From positions 8,303 through 72,302 of the forward strand of contig JAZNNG010000079.1 of the NCBI GenBank assembly GCA_045580165.1: a stretch of 64,000 nucleotides of DNA, written 5' to 3'. The notes below the pieces were generated by a model, which did not search any database, was not told the origin of the DNA, and saw only the letters and a list, made by a program, of their open reading frames with translations. A program made the translations under genes and the position numbers. This DNA is from UBA4717 sp045580165 (GTDB lineage: Bacteria; Bacillota; Clostridia; Oscillospirales; CAG-272). Of the stretch, positions 42,902 through 50,722 are shown piece by piece; position 1 is the stretch's first letter; every line of letters begins with the position of its first letter.

Positions 42902-43765
42902 ATGAGCACGAGGAAAGCCGTAATTATGATGTCGCTCTGCTCGGTTATGTGGAGTATAGCAGGCGTCATTTTCAAATATATAGAATGTAACCCGTTTGTT
43001 ATCGCGGGAATAAGAAGCTTTATCGCGTCAATGACAGTGCTTGTTTATATGATAATAACCAAGCAGCGCTTTATGGTGACCAAAAGAACGCTTCTCAACG
43101 CAGTATTTCTTGCGGCGGTGTTCTTCTGCTTCGTGGGCTCGAATAAGCTTACGAGTGCCGCGAATGCCATAGTACTTCAGTACACCGCACCGGTATTCGT
43201 GCTTTTGTATCAGCTGGTCTTCAAGAGAATGAAGCCGCATATTCACGATATTATATGCGTAGTGCTTACCTTTTTCGGAATTGCACTCTTTTTCGGTGAC
43301 AGTATAGGAGAGGGAAGACTTATCGGTGACATAGTCGCTATCGCCTCTGGCTTCTTTTTCGGCGGAATGATGATAGCGATAGGAGAATCAGACCCGTGTG
43401 AAAGCATAAACGGAGTTTTTCAAGGACAGCTTTTGACCGCGCTTATCGGTATACCCTTCGTGTTCTTTACCGAAAACACCTTCACACCTACGACGGTCGG
43501 ACTGTTCCTCGTGCTCGGCATAATCCAGCTGGGCATACCGTACACGGTGGTTGCAATAGCAGGGCCACACTGTCCGCCTCTTGCAAGCTCGCTCGTGACA
43601 GTCTTTGAGCCGCTTCTCAATCCCGTGTGGGTCGCGCTTATATACCACGAGGTCCCGGGAGTATGGGCGCTTGTCGGCGGAGTGATAGTTATCGCAAACG
43701 TGCTGACTTGGTGCATTATGAGAGATAAAAGGGAAGAAAAGCAAAAAGTAAAACAGCAGGCGTGA
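42902..43765 (+). CDS. EamA/DMT family transporter
   Basis: A 287-residue protein with ten membrane helices in two EamA halves (first half: AVIMMSLCSVMWSIAGVIFK to ALFFGDSIGEG; second half from GDIVAIASGFFFGGMMIAIG). The motif LQYTAPVFVLLYQLVFKR and TVFEPLLNPVWVALIYHEVP are the usual conserved ends of each half. The family exports metabolites or amino acids, and the substrate is unknown. The start is the ATG at 42902 with CGGAGGAATAT; the longer frame would reach into the promoter. Transcribed alone from a consensus promoter. Confidence 0.9.
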   Translation: MSTRKAVIMMSLCSVMWSIAGVIFKYIECNPFVIAGIRSFIASMTVLVYMIITKQRFMVTKRTLLNAVFLAAVFFCFVGSNKLTSAANAIVLQYTAPVFVLLYQLVFKRMKPHIHDIICVVLTFFGIALFFGDSIGEGRLIGDIVAIASGFFFGGMMIAIGESDPCESINGVFQGQLLTALIGIPFVFFTENTFTPTTVGLFLVLGIIQLGIPYTVVAIAGPHCPPLASSLVTVFEPLLNPVWVALIYHEVPGVWALVGGVIVIANVLTWCIMRDKREEKQKVKQQA

Positions 43766-43780
43766 GCCTGCTGTTATTTT
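43752..43780. terminator. Bidirectional terminator
   Basis: AACAGCAGGC (43752-43761) and GCCTGCTGTT (43766-43775) form a perfect stem whose loop holds the EamA stop codon. T-rich flanks lie on both strands; the convergent lipoprotein gene ends at 43779. Confidence 0.8.
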
Positions 43781-44378
43781 ATGACATTTTAAGAGCTTCC
43801 GAGAAGTCGTCAAGTCCGATAAGTACGTTGTTCGGGTCGAGTCCGGAGCTTATCGTCCATACGCCGTCACCGGCATCCTCAACCTCGACTACAAAGATCT
43901 TGGAAGCGGTAGGGTTGTTATCTCTTGCGAGAAGATCTGCGAGGATCTCTCCCGATTTCTTGTAAAGAAAATCGTTGAAGTCATCAAGGCTTATGTCCTC
44001 GGATACGTTTGCAAGAGCCATTATCGTTTCGTCCGCCCACTCCGACATAAGAAGCGAGAAGTCAGTGTTTGTTACCTTGACCTTTACCTTGCCCGTCTTA
44101 GCGTTGCTGTTCGGATTGTCGATGGTTGACGATACTATCTCGTAATCAAGATTTTTGTAGAGAAGCGTGAGGTCGAAGGAGTTGAACATTGCAAACTCCT
44201 CGGAGTCTTCACTGTATTCGCCGAGAAGAAAATCACTAAGCTCCTCCGCGTCGGAGGTCTTGAGCTTTTCAAGCAGCTCGGTCACGGCACCCGCGGGAGC
44301 ATCGTCCTTTTTGCCGCATCCCGTAACGAGTGAAAGAACGGCGAGTATTGTAAGTATAAGTACTAAAGTTTTTTTCAT
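43779..44378 (-). CDS. Lipoprotein, unknown function
   Basis: A 199-residue lipoprotein with signal peptide MKKTLVLILTILAVLSL and lipobox LVTGC, with Cys at residue 21. The mature part is small and alternates helices (EELSDFLLGEYSEDSEEFA) and strands (KVKVKVTNTDFSLL, then KIFVVEVEDAGDGVWTIS), similar to DUF4878/NTF2-like lipoproteins, but I cannot name the family. It is expressed from a consensus promoter just beyond the end of the phage holin gene. AAAGGATCAATGAA precedes the ATG. Confidence 0.8.
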   Translation of the reverse strand: MKKTLVLILTILAVLSLVTGCGKKDDAPAGAVTELLEKLKTSDAEELSDFLLGEYSEDSEEFAMFNSFDLTLLYKNLDYEIVSSTIDNPNSNAKTGKVKVKVTNTDFSLLMSEWADETIMALANVSEDISLDDFNDFLYKKSGEILADLLARDNNPTASKIFVVEVEDAGDGVWTISSGLDPNNVLIGLDDFSEALKMS

Positions 44379-44415
44379 TTCATTGATCCTTTCGGGTAAA
44401 ATAAGCTACAAGGTA

Positions 44416-44444
44416 ATTATACCTTTTTTCCTCGCCTTTGTCAA
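44416..44444 (-). promoter_or_regulatory. Consensus promoter of the lipoprotein gene
   Basis: TTGACA (44439-44444), 17 bp, TATAAT (44416-44421) on the minus strand. It lies 27 bp beyond the holin stop, and no terminator separates the phage operon from this gene. Confidence 0.9.
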
Positions 44445-44470
44445 CAATAAGCGATAATTTTAGGCGGATT

Positions 44471-44806
44471 TCAGGCGGATGCTTTCACACCGTCAAACGC
44501 GTTGTTAAATTCAGCTACCGCCGCCTCGATAAGCATCTTTATCTCAAGCTCTGTGATCGTAATACCCTTAACGGCAAGCATCTCAGACGCATTTTTCACA
44601 ACCTCGTTGTACTTGTCCTCACCGTGAAGATCTTTGTAAAGCTGCTCGACCGCCTGTACGCAGGTCTTTACTACGTCCTTTTTGGTCTTGTCGTTTATGT
44701 ATTTGGTGTAAAGCGACTTGATCCACAGACCGATATAGCCTGCAAACGCAGTCAAAAGAGTGTAGATGATAGTAGTTCCGTATTCGTTTATAAACTCTAT
44801 AAACAT
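44471..44806 (-). CDS. Phage holin, LLH family type
   Basis: A 111-residue protein with one N-terminal membrane helix (YTLLTAFAGYIGLWIKSLYT) followed by an amphipathic helical region (KDVVKTCVQAVEQLYKDLHG, then EIKMLIEAAVAEFNNAFDG). This is the layout of LLH-type phage holins. It is the last gene of the late operon. Its ribosome site is CAAGGAGAAAGAAAT. A repeat element separates it from the endolysin gene, which is unusual for a lysis pair. Confidence 0.85.
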   Translation of the reverse strand: MFIEFINEYGTTIIYTLLTAFAGYIGLWIKSLYTKYINDKTKKDVVKTCVQAVEQLYKDLHGEDKYNEVVKNASEMLAVKGITITELEIKMLIEAAVAEFNNAFDGVKASA

Positions 44807-45120
44807 ATTTCTTTCTCCTTGTTTTATAAAATGTTGGCATTATTTTGCCTTCTCCAGTGGGAGAAGGTGTCACGAGCATCGCGAGTGACGGATGAGGTGT
44901 CATCAAATTTTATACAACTCCTCATCCACCGCTATCGCGGTCCCCCTTGTCTCGTTGCGACTCGGTCACACCTCGGCTCTGATATGCCGCCGGCATATCA
45001 TTCACTACCTCGGTGCCGCTTCGCTACCCTCAGGAGAAGGCTATCAGCCATCAAATGTCATAGGGTATGGGTTGAGAATCCACTCGCCGAAAATCCTCAC
45101 GCGCGTATTGCCCGTGGGTG
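44807..45120. other. Insertion-type repeat between holin and endolysin genes
   Basis: About 310 bp without a gene, most of it the MITE-like element at 44847-45041. The rest (45042-45120) is palindrome-rich (GCCCGTGGGT region). Confidence 0.7.
44847..45041. repeat. MITE-like element inside the lysis module
   Basis: About 195 bp bounded by GCCTTCTCC at the left and GGAGAAGGC at the right, in inverted orientation. Inside, each end carries the same order of short units (GGATGAGG and GTGAC type) facing each other around a central AT-rich part. It has no coding capacity. Units recur at 23151-23290 and 61099-61122. Confidence 0.7.
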
Positions 45121-45807
45121 CTACCCACCCATAGCTTCGCCAAGCTTGCGCCAAAGGTCACCTGCAAACTTGTATTCATCAAGATAGCTTACCGTGTGGG
45201 GAAGAAATCCGCATCGCCTGATAACGCCTGCACGGTCTGTCTTACCCTCTCTTTTGCGAATCGCCACCGAGAGCTTGCGCCAGAGGTCTGCCGCCCACGC
45301 ATACTTGTTAATATACGCGCGCGTACCCTGCGTAAAGCCGCAGATGTTGCAAACGTCATCTGAATAATACTCCTTCTCGCTAATCTCGCACACGGCGTTC
45401 GGGAGATTTAAGTATGCCGCTGCGTCTGATGCGTTCATATTTCTCGGCCGCACCTCGAAATGTAAGTGCTTGCCTGTGGAAAAGCCCGTGCTACCCATAA
45501 TGCCGATAACATCGCCCGCCTTTACGCGTTGACCTGCCGATACCTTGCGCTCGGCAAGGTGACAGTAGTAGATGGTGTTACCGTCAATACCCGTCACGGC
45601 AACGTAGTTGCCCCATTGCCAAGTAGGATTAGACTTGTCCGTTACCATCTGCGACCATAGCACGTAGCCGTCGCAAACGCTTACTACCTCGTCCGAGTGC
45701 TTGCCGACAATATCAAGTCCGGGATGAAACTCGGACTTGCCGAACAGCACGCGGTAACCGTATTTTGACGTGATATGTATATTGCCTTGTTTAATTGGAA
45801 GTATCAT
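45121..45807 (-). CDS. Phage endolysin, M23 metallopeptidase with duplicated C-terminal motif
   Basis: A 228-residue lysin. Residues 1-135 are an M23 peptidase: FHPGLDIVG with the zinc His and Asp, and GKHLHFEVRPR with the catalytic and zinc His. After a linker, two copies of a motif of about 30 residues (ending ADLWRKL and GDLWRKL, at about 150-182 and 195-224) probably form the wall-binding part; I do not recognise them. The start is the ATG at 45807, with GGAAGGGAGAG upstream; it overlaps the previous small gene by 17 bp. It would cut peptide bridges of peptidoglycan. Confidence 0.9.
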   Translation of the reverse strand: MILPIKQGNIHITSKYGYRVLFGKSEFHPGLDIVGKHSDEVVSVCDGYVLWSQMVTDKSNPTWQWGNYVAVTGIDGNTIYYCHLAERKVSAGQRVKAGDVIGIMGSTGFSTGKHLHFEVRPRNMNASDAAAYLNLPNAVCEISEKEYYSDDVCNICGFTQGTRAYINKYAWAADLWRKLSVAIRKREGKTDRAGVIRRCGFLPHTVSYLDEYKFAGDLWRKLGEAMGG

Positions 45808-46042
45808 TTTTTCTCTCCCTTCCGTCGTGGAACGACTCAAGCACGGTAACACGGTGCTCAAGCTCGTCAAGATGCTTACCGTGACTTTTTATGCGCTCGT
45901 TACTCGCCTTCATATTTGCATTGAGCCCCTCTATCGAGCAGTTGAGCTTCGTAATGCTTGTATTAAGCTTGATTATGGGAGTAGCAACCGTGATGGCAAA
46001 GCCAACGAGAACCGTGATGCCGAGAAAAATTTCCCAAGTCAT
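45791..46042 (-). CDS. Small phage membrane coiled-coil protein (XhlA-like)
   Basis: An 83-residue protein with an N-terminal membrane helix (IFLGITVLVGFAITVATPII) and a following coiled coil (KHLDELEHRVTVLESFHDGR). This is the build of XhlA-type lysis-associated proteins of Bacillus phages. It overlaps the CD1375-like gene by 4 bp (ATGA) and the endolysin gene by 17 bp, so the three are probably translated together. Confidence 0.7.
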   Translation of the reverse strand: MTWEIFLGITVLVGFAITVATPIIKLNTSITKLNCSIEGLNANMKASNERIKSHGKHLDELEHRVTVLESFHDGRERKNDTSN

Positions 46043-46158
46043 TCTGCCTCATCTCCCGAAAGCCCGATTATTGAGGCAACTTCATTTTTGATAGCAACGG
46101 GAACAGAGTCGAGAGATTTAAGACCCTTGATTATAAGACTTGCGTATATTTTTGCCAT
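46039..46158 (-). CDS. CD1375-like small phage protein
   Basis: A 39-residue protein, starting MAKIYASLIIKGLKSLDSVP and ending in an acidic tail. It matches the CD1375 family seen between tail and lysis genes in clostridial phages; function is unknown. It overlaps the next gene by ATGA. Confidence 0.75.
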   Translation of the reverse strand: MAKIYASLIIKGLKSLDSVPVAIKNEVASIIGLSGDEAE

Positions 46159-46159
46159 A

Positions 46160-46501
46160 TTATACCCCCTCACCGTCTGCGGCGCAAAGCGCCTCGTAAA
46201 GCTCGCAAAGAGCGAGCTCGGTGTCGGTTATCTGAGACTCGACCGCCGAAACTCGTTCTTCAAGTGAGGGTGTGTGCTCGGGCATCTTTGCTTCGACCCA
46301 AATCTCATAAATTGCTCCGTCCTGCTCTGCGTATTCTTTTACGTAAAGCTTGTCTGCTTCAACGGGATACTCCGTCTCGATAATTTTAAGATATCCCTCG
46401 GCTTCATACTGCTCGGGACGAGGATTGTATATTTTATATTTCCCGACTGTCATCGGGCTTGAAGCAAGCTCAAGCTTGCCATCAATAATTTTTCCGTACA
46501 T
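46160..46501 (-). CDS. Phage protein, tail-fibre-associated type
   Basis: A 113-residue protein. The N-terminal half is a small beta domain (YGKIIDGKLELASSPMTVGK, then PRPEQYEAEGYLKIIETEYP) like those following tail fibre genes in Bacillota phages. Residues about 78-105 form a coiled coil (SLEERVSAVESQITDTELAL). AAGAAAGGAAAAAGCT precedes the ATG. It probably assists fibre assembly or lysis; this is inference from position. Confidence 0.65.
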   Translation of the reverse strand: MYGKIIDGKLELASSPMTVGKYKIYNPRPEQYEAEGYLKIIETEYPVEADKLYVKEYAEQDGAIYEIWVEAKMPEHTPSLEERVSAVESQITDTELALCELYEALCAADGEGV

Positions 46502-46515
46502 AGCTTTTTCCTTTC

Positions 46516-47268
46516 TTATGAGTGAGTTATATATGAGAGCTCAAACGGTACGTTTGTCTCATAAAAATTAGCATAAGCTTCTACACGTCCTCCCTCGTTT
46601 GGTAAAACGATCGAGGAGGTACTCGTGATGATTGGCTCTGCCATTGCATACCAAACCGTGACGGGATGGCTTTCAAGCCACGTGTTCCAACCGTTCGTTG
46701 TACTTAAATCGGGAGCATTAGAGTCCGTATCGTGTGGATTTTTAATACAAAAATAAATAGTATTTACGTCAGGAGCATAAAAATTGCCGTCAAGCGGAGC
46801 CCACAAAGACTTGAAATGTGTGCTGACTATCGCTTCCACACCGGTTTTGGCCAAAGGATACGGAAGAGTATATGCGATATAATATATAGCATCAAATTTA
46901 GTTGGTTTGACCGTTATTTTGCCTTGTTCGCTTTTTCCGTCAAGGTAAATTGTATTGATACGTCTTTTTAACGTTCCCGTACAAAAGTCGCGCTCATCTC
47001 TATGTGAACCGACACGCCGCAGCTTGCCCGTATCAAACATTACAAGCTCATTACCGTTGCTGTCAAAGGTTTTGTACCTCATATGGTTAGGATATAACTC
47101 GCGCGGATTGTCGTATGAATAATTGCTTGTGCTTTCAAGTGCGCCTCCATAAACCTTGAGTGACGGAAGCTGACAATGAGCACCGCCCGACCACTTGACT
47201 TCATTGGTTCCCGTCAAAGTCTTTGTGCCGTATTGACCAACCATAGCGTTAAAAAGAAGTCTGTTCAC
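46516..47268 (-). CDS. Phage tail fibre/receptor-binding type protein
   Basis: A 250-residue beta-rich protein starting with NRLLFNAMVGQYGTKTLTGT and featuring SLKVYGGALESTSNYSYDN, and LDGKSEQGKITVKPTKFDAI. Such proteins with carbohydrate-binding-like folds lie at the end of late operons and are candidate receptor-binding parts. The GTG at 47268, overlapping the previous stop as GTGA with GGAGC upstream, is the likely start, because the longer frame to 47376 is antisense-like reading inside the neighbour. Confidence 0.7.
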   Translation of the reverse strand: MNRLLFNAMVGQYGTKTLTGTNEVKWSGGAHCQLPSLKVYGGALESTSNYSYDNPRELYPNHMRYKTFDSNGNELVMFDTGKLRRVGSHRDERDFCTGTLKRRINTIYLDGKSEQGKITVKPTKFDAIYYIAYTLPYPLAKTGVEAIVSTHFKSLWAPLDGNFYAPDVNTIYFCIKNPHDTDSNAPDLSTTNGWNTWLESHPVTVWYAMAEPIITSTSSIVLPNEGGRVEAYANFYETNVPFELSYITHS

Positions 47269-47627
47269 GCCACCAGCTCCTTTGCAACCCACACACCGAG
47301 TATTCTGTCCATAAAGGGGATAAATGACAGATAGTATGTGTAGCCTGCGGTGAATTGGGGCTCTGCAACGGCCCATTCAACCGTTTTGGGAAGACTTACG
47401 CTTATGTTGTCGCCTGCAGTAAAGCTTAATGACCATACTTCTGCGAAGCTATCGTCACCCTTGGAAAAACCGTTTATAACAAGAGATGTCACGGGAGAAA
47501 TTAGTCTGTATTCGGTATTGTTTGCAAGAGTGGTATTGATGACAGATTCATCTGACGTAACGACGGAACAGTTAGACGACACGGAACTTATTTTGTTTTT
47601 CAAAAGCGCGTATAATTTTAAATCCAT
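47265..47627 (-). CDS. Phage minor structural protein
   Basis: A 120-residue protein starting MDLKLYALLKNKISSVSSNC with a beta-rich remainder (YRLISPVTSLVINGFSKGDD, then AGYTYYLSFIPFMDRILG). Short proteins of this start sit between tail hub and fibre genes in gut phages; the exact role is unknown. AGAAAGGAAATCAA precedes the ATG, and the gene is coupled to the following fibre gene by a 4-bp overlap. Confidence 0.65.
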   Translation of the reverse strand: MDLKLYALLKNKISSVSSNCSVVTSDESVINTTLANNTEYRLISPVTSLVINGFSKGDDSFAEVWSLSFTAGDNISVSLPKTVEWAVAEPQFTAGYTYYLSFIPFMDRILGVWVAKELVA

Positions 47628-47654
47628 TTGATTTCCTTTCTTCTGTAGAACAGA

Positions 47655-49502
47655 TTAGTTGTAGTTTTCGTGAGTAACAAACTCGCGTGAGAGGGAAAGC
47701 AGGTCGAATTTACCCGAATGTGAGATGATCTTCACCTGCATATAGTCGGCGCGCACGGGAACAAGCGGTATCTCGCTTACGCATACGCCTTCCTTGTTTC
47801 TGATACATCCTGCAAAAACGTATGGCTTTCCGTCGAAGGAAACGTAGATGTCGGTGATGGCAGACGGTTCCGTACAGGTGCCGATAATAAGCCTTGAAAA
47901 CGTCTTTTTCTGGTGAGTGTTCTCGTAAAACGGTGCAAATATTATCTGCGTGTTTCCGGGATAATGGGCAAATTCCACAGAGAATTCCTCGCTTTCGGAA
48001 ATCATTCTGAAAATAGCCATCTGTGAGTAGTATTTTCCCACGGCAAGCAGAGACGAGCCGTGCATTGCAAATGACGTGAAGCCGCCGTTTTCGGCAGACC
48101 AAAGCTTGGTCTCGGGATCGTATATGAAGGTGTTTTTGCTATCGGATATAAAATATTTAGAGCCATCGCTGCCGCCTACCGTATTTACGAAGCTCAAGCC
48201 AATGTCGGAGCTTATTTTAGATGGCACAGTACCCTTGTAGCACATAACTCCGCAGCTTGAAACGTAATAAAGGGAGTCTGCGACTAAAGCAATACTGTTT
48301 GTGTTCTCGGGTGATACGGAAACGGCGGGGGTGATGCTCAGCTTGTACCCGTCGTATACGCTCAGTACTTTTATTATAGAGCTTTCGGTAAAGAAAACGG
48401 GAACACCACCGAAATCCGCGCAGGCAATTATTTTACCCGATATGCCGGTGTTGATAGCTACCGTTCTGTCGCTGAGCCCGTTTTTCTTTGACCACACGCA
48501 GGGGTCGTTTTCGGCGGATGCGTATATGGTCTTGTCAGAAGCGCCCCAAAGACGGTTGCCCACCTTGGTAACACAGTTCAATGTCGGAACGAAGCGTTTT
48601 ATCCTCAGGGTTTCGGAAATTTGAAATCCGTTCAGCGTGACACCCGACGTGTTTTTGACCGTAATGTAGCTCTTTCCTATATCGGTGATGACGGTGCCTT
48701 CGGATAAGCCCTTGTCAATGTCCTCGTTCATAGATGCGCTTACATCCATCCCCGTGATCGTGACCACGTCGCCCACCTTAAGCCCTTTGAAATTCTGATT
48801 GAGCGCGGCGGAGGATTTGACGAATGAAAATCTGATGAATTCATCGTTTTCTATACATTCCATTCTGTACTGTGCGGTTTCGGTTTCCTTCCACACGTAC
48901 TCGGTGTCGAGATTGCCGAACTCCTCGGCTTTTACGCGGTATCTTTTAAAAATATCAAGCGTTTGTGATTCTACCCATTCACCGTTCGTGTAGGTGTAGA
49001 GAGCTTTGTAGGCGGGATTGAAGTAGATGTCGCCCTCCCCGGCATGCTTTGGAGCACTTTCCGATATTGCTATAAGATCTATAACGTTCTCGTATTGCTC
49101 GTTAGTGTCGCATTCAAGAAGATTTCCGTTATACGGTCTGTAAACCACTGTTTTATTGAGGTAATACTTCTTGTCGGGGAATATAGCAATATATCCGTTA
49201 AGCGTGCAAAAGGTTTTTCTGCCTTCGCTTATCTCCCCCTTGATGACTCCGTCATATACAAATTTATTTTTTGAAGAATAAAACACCTTGTCCGAAGACC
49301 CTATGACGGAATTAACGTCTCCGCCAAACGAAGACTCAATGATTTGCGGCAAAGAGCTTGATATTGCGGGATAGCTTCGTGTGCTGATATTATAGGCTTC
49401 AACAATATCACCGTCACGGGCAGAGGGAGAATTGTATATGCCTTTGAAATCGCGCACCGTGTTAACGGTGCGCTTTTCTGTAAAATTACTTTTTGCTTTC
49501 AT
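47655..49502 (-). CDS. Phage tail nozzle/hub protein (P22 gp10/T7 gp12-like build)
   Basis: A 615-residue protein. The N-terminus (RTVNTVRDFKGIYNSPSARD, then DIVEAYNISTRSYPAISSSL) is the pattern of beta-propeller tail nozzle proteins of podoviruses. The rest has repeated beta blades (VFFTESSIIKVLSVYDGYKL, then DSLYYVSSCGVMCYKG, then SKYFISDSKNTFIYDPETK). The ATG at 49502 with GAGGAGG nine bases upstream is chosen; it overlaps the 43-residue gene by 17 bp. The match rests on the N-terminus and on operon order, so a structural comparison would be needed to confirm it. Confidence 0.7.
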   Translation of the reverse strand: MKAKSNFTEKRTVNTVRDFKGIYNSPSARDGDIVEAYNISTRSYPAISSSLPQIIESSFGGDVNSVIGSSDKVFYSSKNKFVYDGVIKGEISEGRKTFCTLNGYIAIFPDKKYYLNKTVVYRPYNGNLLECDTNEQYENVIDLIAISESAPKHAGEGDIYFNPAYKALYTYTNGEWVESQTLDIFKRYRVKAEEFGNLDTEYVWKETETAQYRMECIENDEFIRFSFVKSSAALNQNFKGLKVGDVVTITGMDVSASMNEDIDKGLSEGTVITDIGKSYITVKNTSGVTLNGFQISETLRIKRFVPTLNCVTKVGNRLWGASDKTIYASAENDPCVWSKKNGLSDRTVAINTGISGKIIACADFGGVPVFFTESSIIKVLSVYDGYKLSITPAVSVSPENTNSIALVADSLYYVSSCGVMCYKGTVPSKISSDIGLSFVNTVGGSDGSKYFISDSKNTFIYDPETKLWSAENGGFTSFAMHGSSLLAVGKYYSQMAIFRMISESEEFSVEFAHYPGNTQIIFAPFYENTHQKKTFSRLIIGTCTEPSAITDIYVSFDGKPYVFAGCIRNKEGVCVSEIPLVPVRADYMQVKIISHSGKFDLLSLSREFVTHENYN

Positions 49503-49617
49503 TGTACTTAGCCTCCTCAAGAGCCTCGAGTCTGAGGTCAAGAGCTTCAAGCTTGCTTTTTATTTCGGCATAGAGCGAGTCAAGATCAATAGTCTCGCCG
49601 CCGCTTTTCTTTACCAT
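49486..49617 (-). CDS. Small coiled-coil phage protein
   Basis: A 43-residue protein (opening MVKKSGGETIDLDSLYAEIK, then a leucine-rich helix). It has GGAGCTTTAGAAT upstream of the ATG at 49617 and overlaps the connector gene by 7 bp and the nozzle gene by 17 bp. It has no family name and is too short for automatic gene calls, but the overlaps and ribosome site support it. Confidence 0.7.
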   Translation of the reverse strand: MVKKSGGETIDLDSLYAEIKSKLEALDLRLEALEEAKYNESKK

Positions 49618-50003
49618 ATTCTAAAGCTCCTTTCCTCAGACTTTTCGGGCTTCGTGACGGGTGAGGTGTCGGGCTTTTGCTCAGCACCGCCGTCGGATAC
49701 GTCGTCCGACTCGGTGCTTTTTCCCGAAAGCACCGCATAAGCGCTTTCAAATGCGCTTTTTGAATTTTCGTACCTTCCGTACTCACCGTTCAAGAGATCT
49801 ATTACGGAAAAAAGGAACAGCTCGTACACTTCAAAATTATTCTCGTCAAGTGCAAGACTGCTTTCGTCATATACGGGCTCGGCTTCTCCGAGAACGTCGA
49901 TACGTATCCTTATATCCAGCGATTTGAGATAATCGCCTAAGTAACTGCCGTAAGGATTCGGACGAAGGGAGTTTACCTTGTCAAGAATATAGGATGCCGT
50001 CAT
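49611..50003 (-). CDS. Phage head-tail connector/adaptor-type protein
   Basis: A 130-residue protein with an N-terminal helical part (TASYILDKVNSLRPNPYGSY, then ENNFEVYELFLFSVIDLLNG) and a disordered C-terminus rich in Ser, Glu and Pro. In position (between capsid and nozzle) and in helical build it matches small connector proteins such as P22 gp4, though sequence alone does not prove this. It overlaps the preceding gene by 1 bp (TGATG). Confidence 0.6.
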   Translation of the reverse strand: MTASYILDKVNSLRPNPYGSYLGDYLKSLDIRIRIDVLGEAEPVYDESSLALDENNFEVYELFLFSVIDLLNGEYGRYENSKSAFESAYAVLSGKSTESDDVSDGGAEQKPDTSPVTKPEKSEERSFRIW

Positions 50004-50188
50004 CAGATTTTTGACCAGCCCTCGGGGAATTTAACAAAAACCGAGGTTTTTGAAAGAGCATCCGAGCCTGTCGGGGCATCCGTCGGCAGTAAAGATGCCT
50101 CGCTGTCCGAATCAAGAATAAAGTGGCGGATACATCCGACCTCTCCCTTTGAATTTTTTGTTTGTTCAAAGCTCGTTTCGATAATCAT
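50003..50188 (-). CDS. Small phage protein, unknown
   Basis: A 61-residue protein (MIIETSFEQTKNSKGEVGCI start, FVKFPEGWSKI end) with mostly beta content. GAAAGGAAAGGTTAT precedes the ATG. It has a one-base overlap with the connector gene. It may be a head or connector accessory; I do not recognise it. Confidence 0.65.
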   Translation of the reverse strand: MIIETSFEQTKNSKGEVGCIRHFILDSDSEASLLPTDAPTGSDALSKTSVFVKFPEGWSKI

Positions 50189-50215
50189 ATAACCTTTCCT
50201 TTCTCGCCAAGAGAA

Positions 50216-50590
50216 TCAGCAGTAGCGCTCCATTTTACCGTCACGCGAGAGAAAGCCTGCATTCACTCTTGCGACGTTGTCCTCTGACTGAGCGATGACC
50301 TCGGCAAAGCGGCGCTTTATCCTGACGGGAACACCGCGCTTGACTCTGCACATATAACCGTTGATTCCGACGAGAACGTCATCCTTGTACTTGTCGCCGT
50401 CCTTGAAAAGACGGATCTCAACGTATTCGCTCTCGCGCTTGGTGATGTCCTTGATCTTCGGTGCAGACGTTTTACTTGCGGCAGCGCCGTCAAGACTCGC
50501 GAGCTTTTCCTCGTACTCCTTTGCAAGAGCCTCGAGTCTTTTGGTAAGTGATTCCTTCTTGGTGGGGTTTTTAGTTGTCGTTTGATTCAT
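50216..50590 (-). CDS. Phage head-associated protein, unknown
   Basis: A 124-residue protein directly after the capsid gene. Residues 8-36 are a coiled coil (KKESLTKRLEALAKEYEEKL). The C-terminal half is beta-rich (EIRLFKDGDKYKDDVLVGIN, then GYMCRVKRGVPVRIKRRFAE). It shares position with small head-decoration-type genes found after N4-gp56 capsid genes in clostridial prophages. CGGAGGATAAAT precedes the ATG. Confidence 0.65.
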   Translation of the reverse strand: MNQTTTKNPTKKESLTKRLEALAKEYEEKLASLDGAAASKTSAPKIKDITKRESEYVEIRLFKDGDKYKDDVLVGINGYMCRVKRGVPVRIKRRFAEVIAQSEDNVARVNAGFLSRDGKMERYC

Positions 50591-50676
50591 ATTTATCCTC
50601 CGTTTAGCCGCTTTAGCGGCAGAAATGTTGTTTTAATATAATCTATATCCGCCGCCAAAGACGGCTTGCTGACTCA

Positions 50677-50701
50677 GATAAGGGGTATTCTCCCCCTTAT
50701 C
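50677..50701 (-). terminator. Hairpin after the capsid gene (possible partial terminator)
   Basis: GATAAGGGG pairs with CCCCTTATC (9 bp), followed by two smaller GCCG-type hairpins toward the next gene. It may lower expression of the genes behind the highly needed capsid, or stabilise the capsid mRNA 3' end. There is no long T-run. Confidence 0.5.
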
Positions 50702-50722
50702 AGAGCGCGGCCTCGGTCAGAC

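Noticed and set aside
50591..50722. A separate promoter between the capsid and the following head gene
   Set aside because: AT-rich stretches exist, but no -35/-10 pair with acceptable spacing is clear; the hairpins better fit transcript processing or attenuation.
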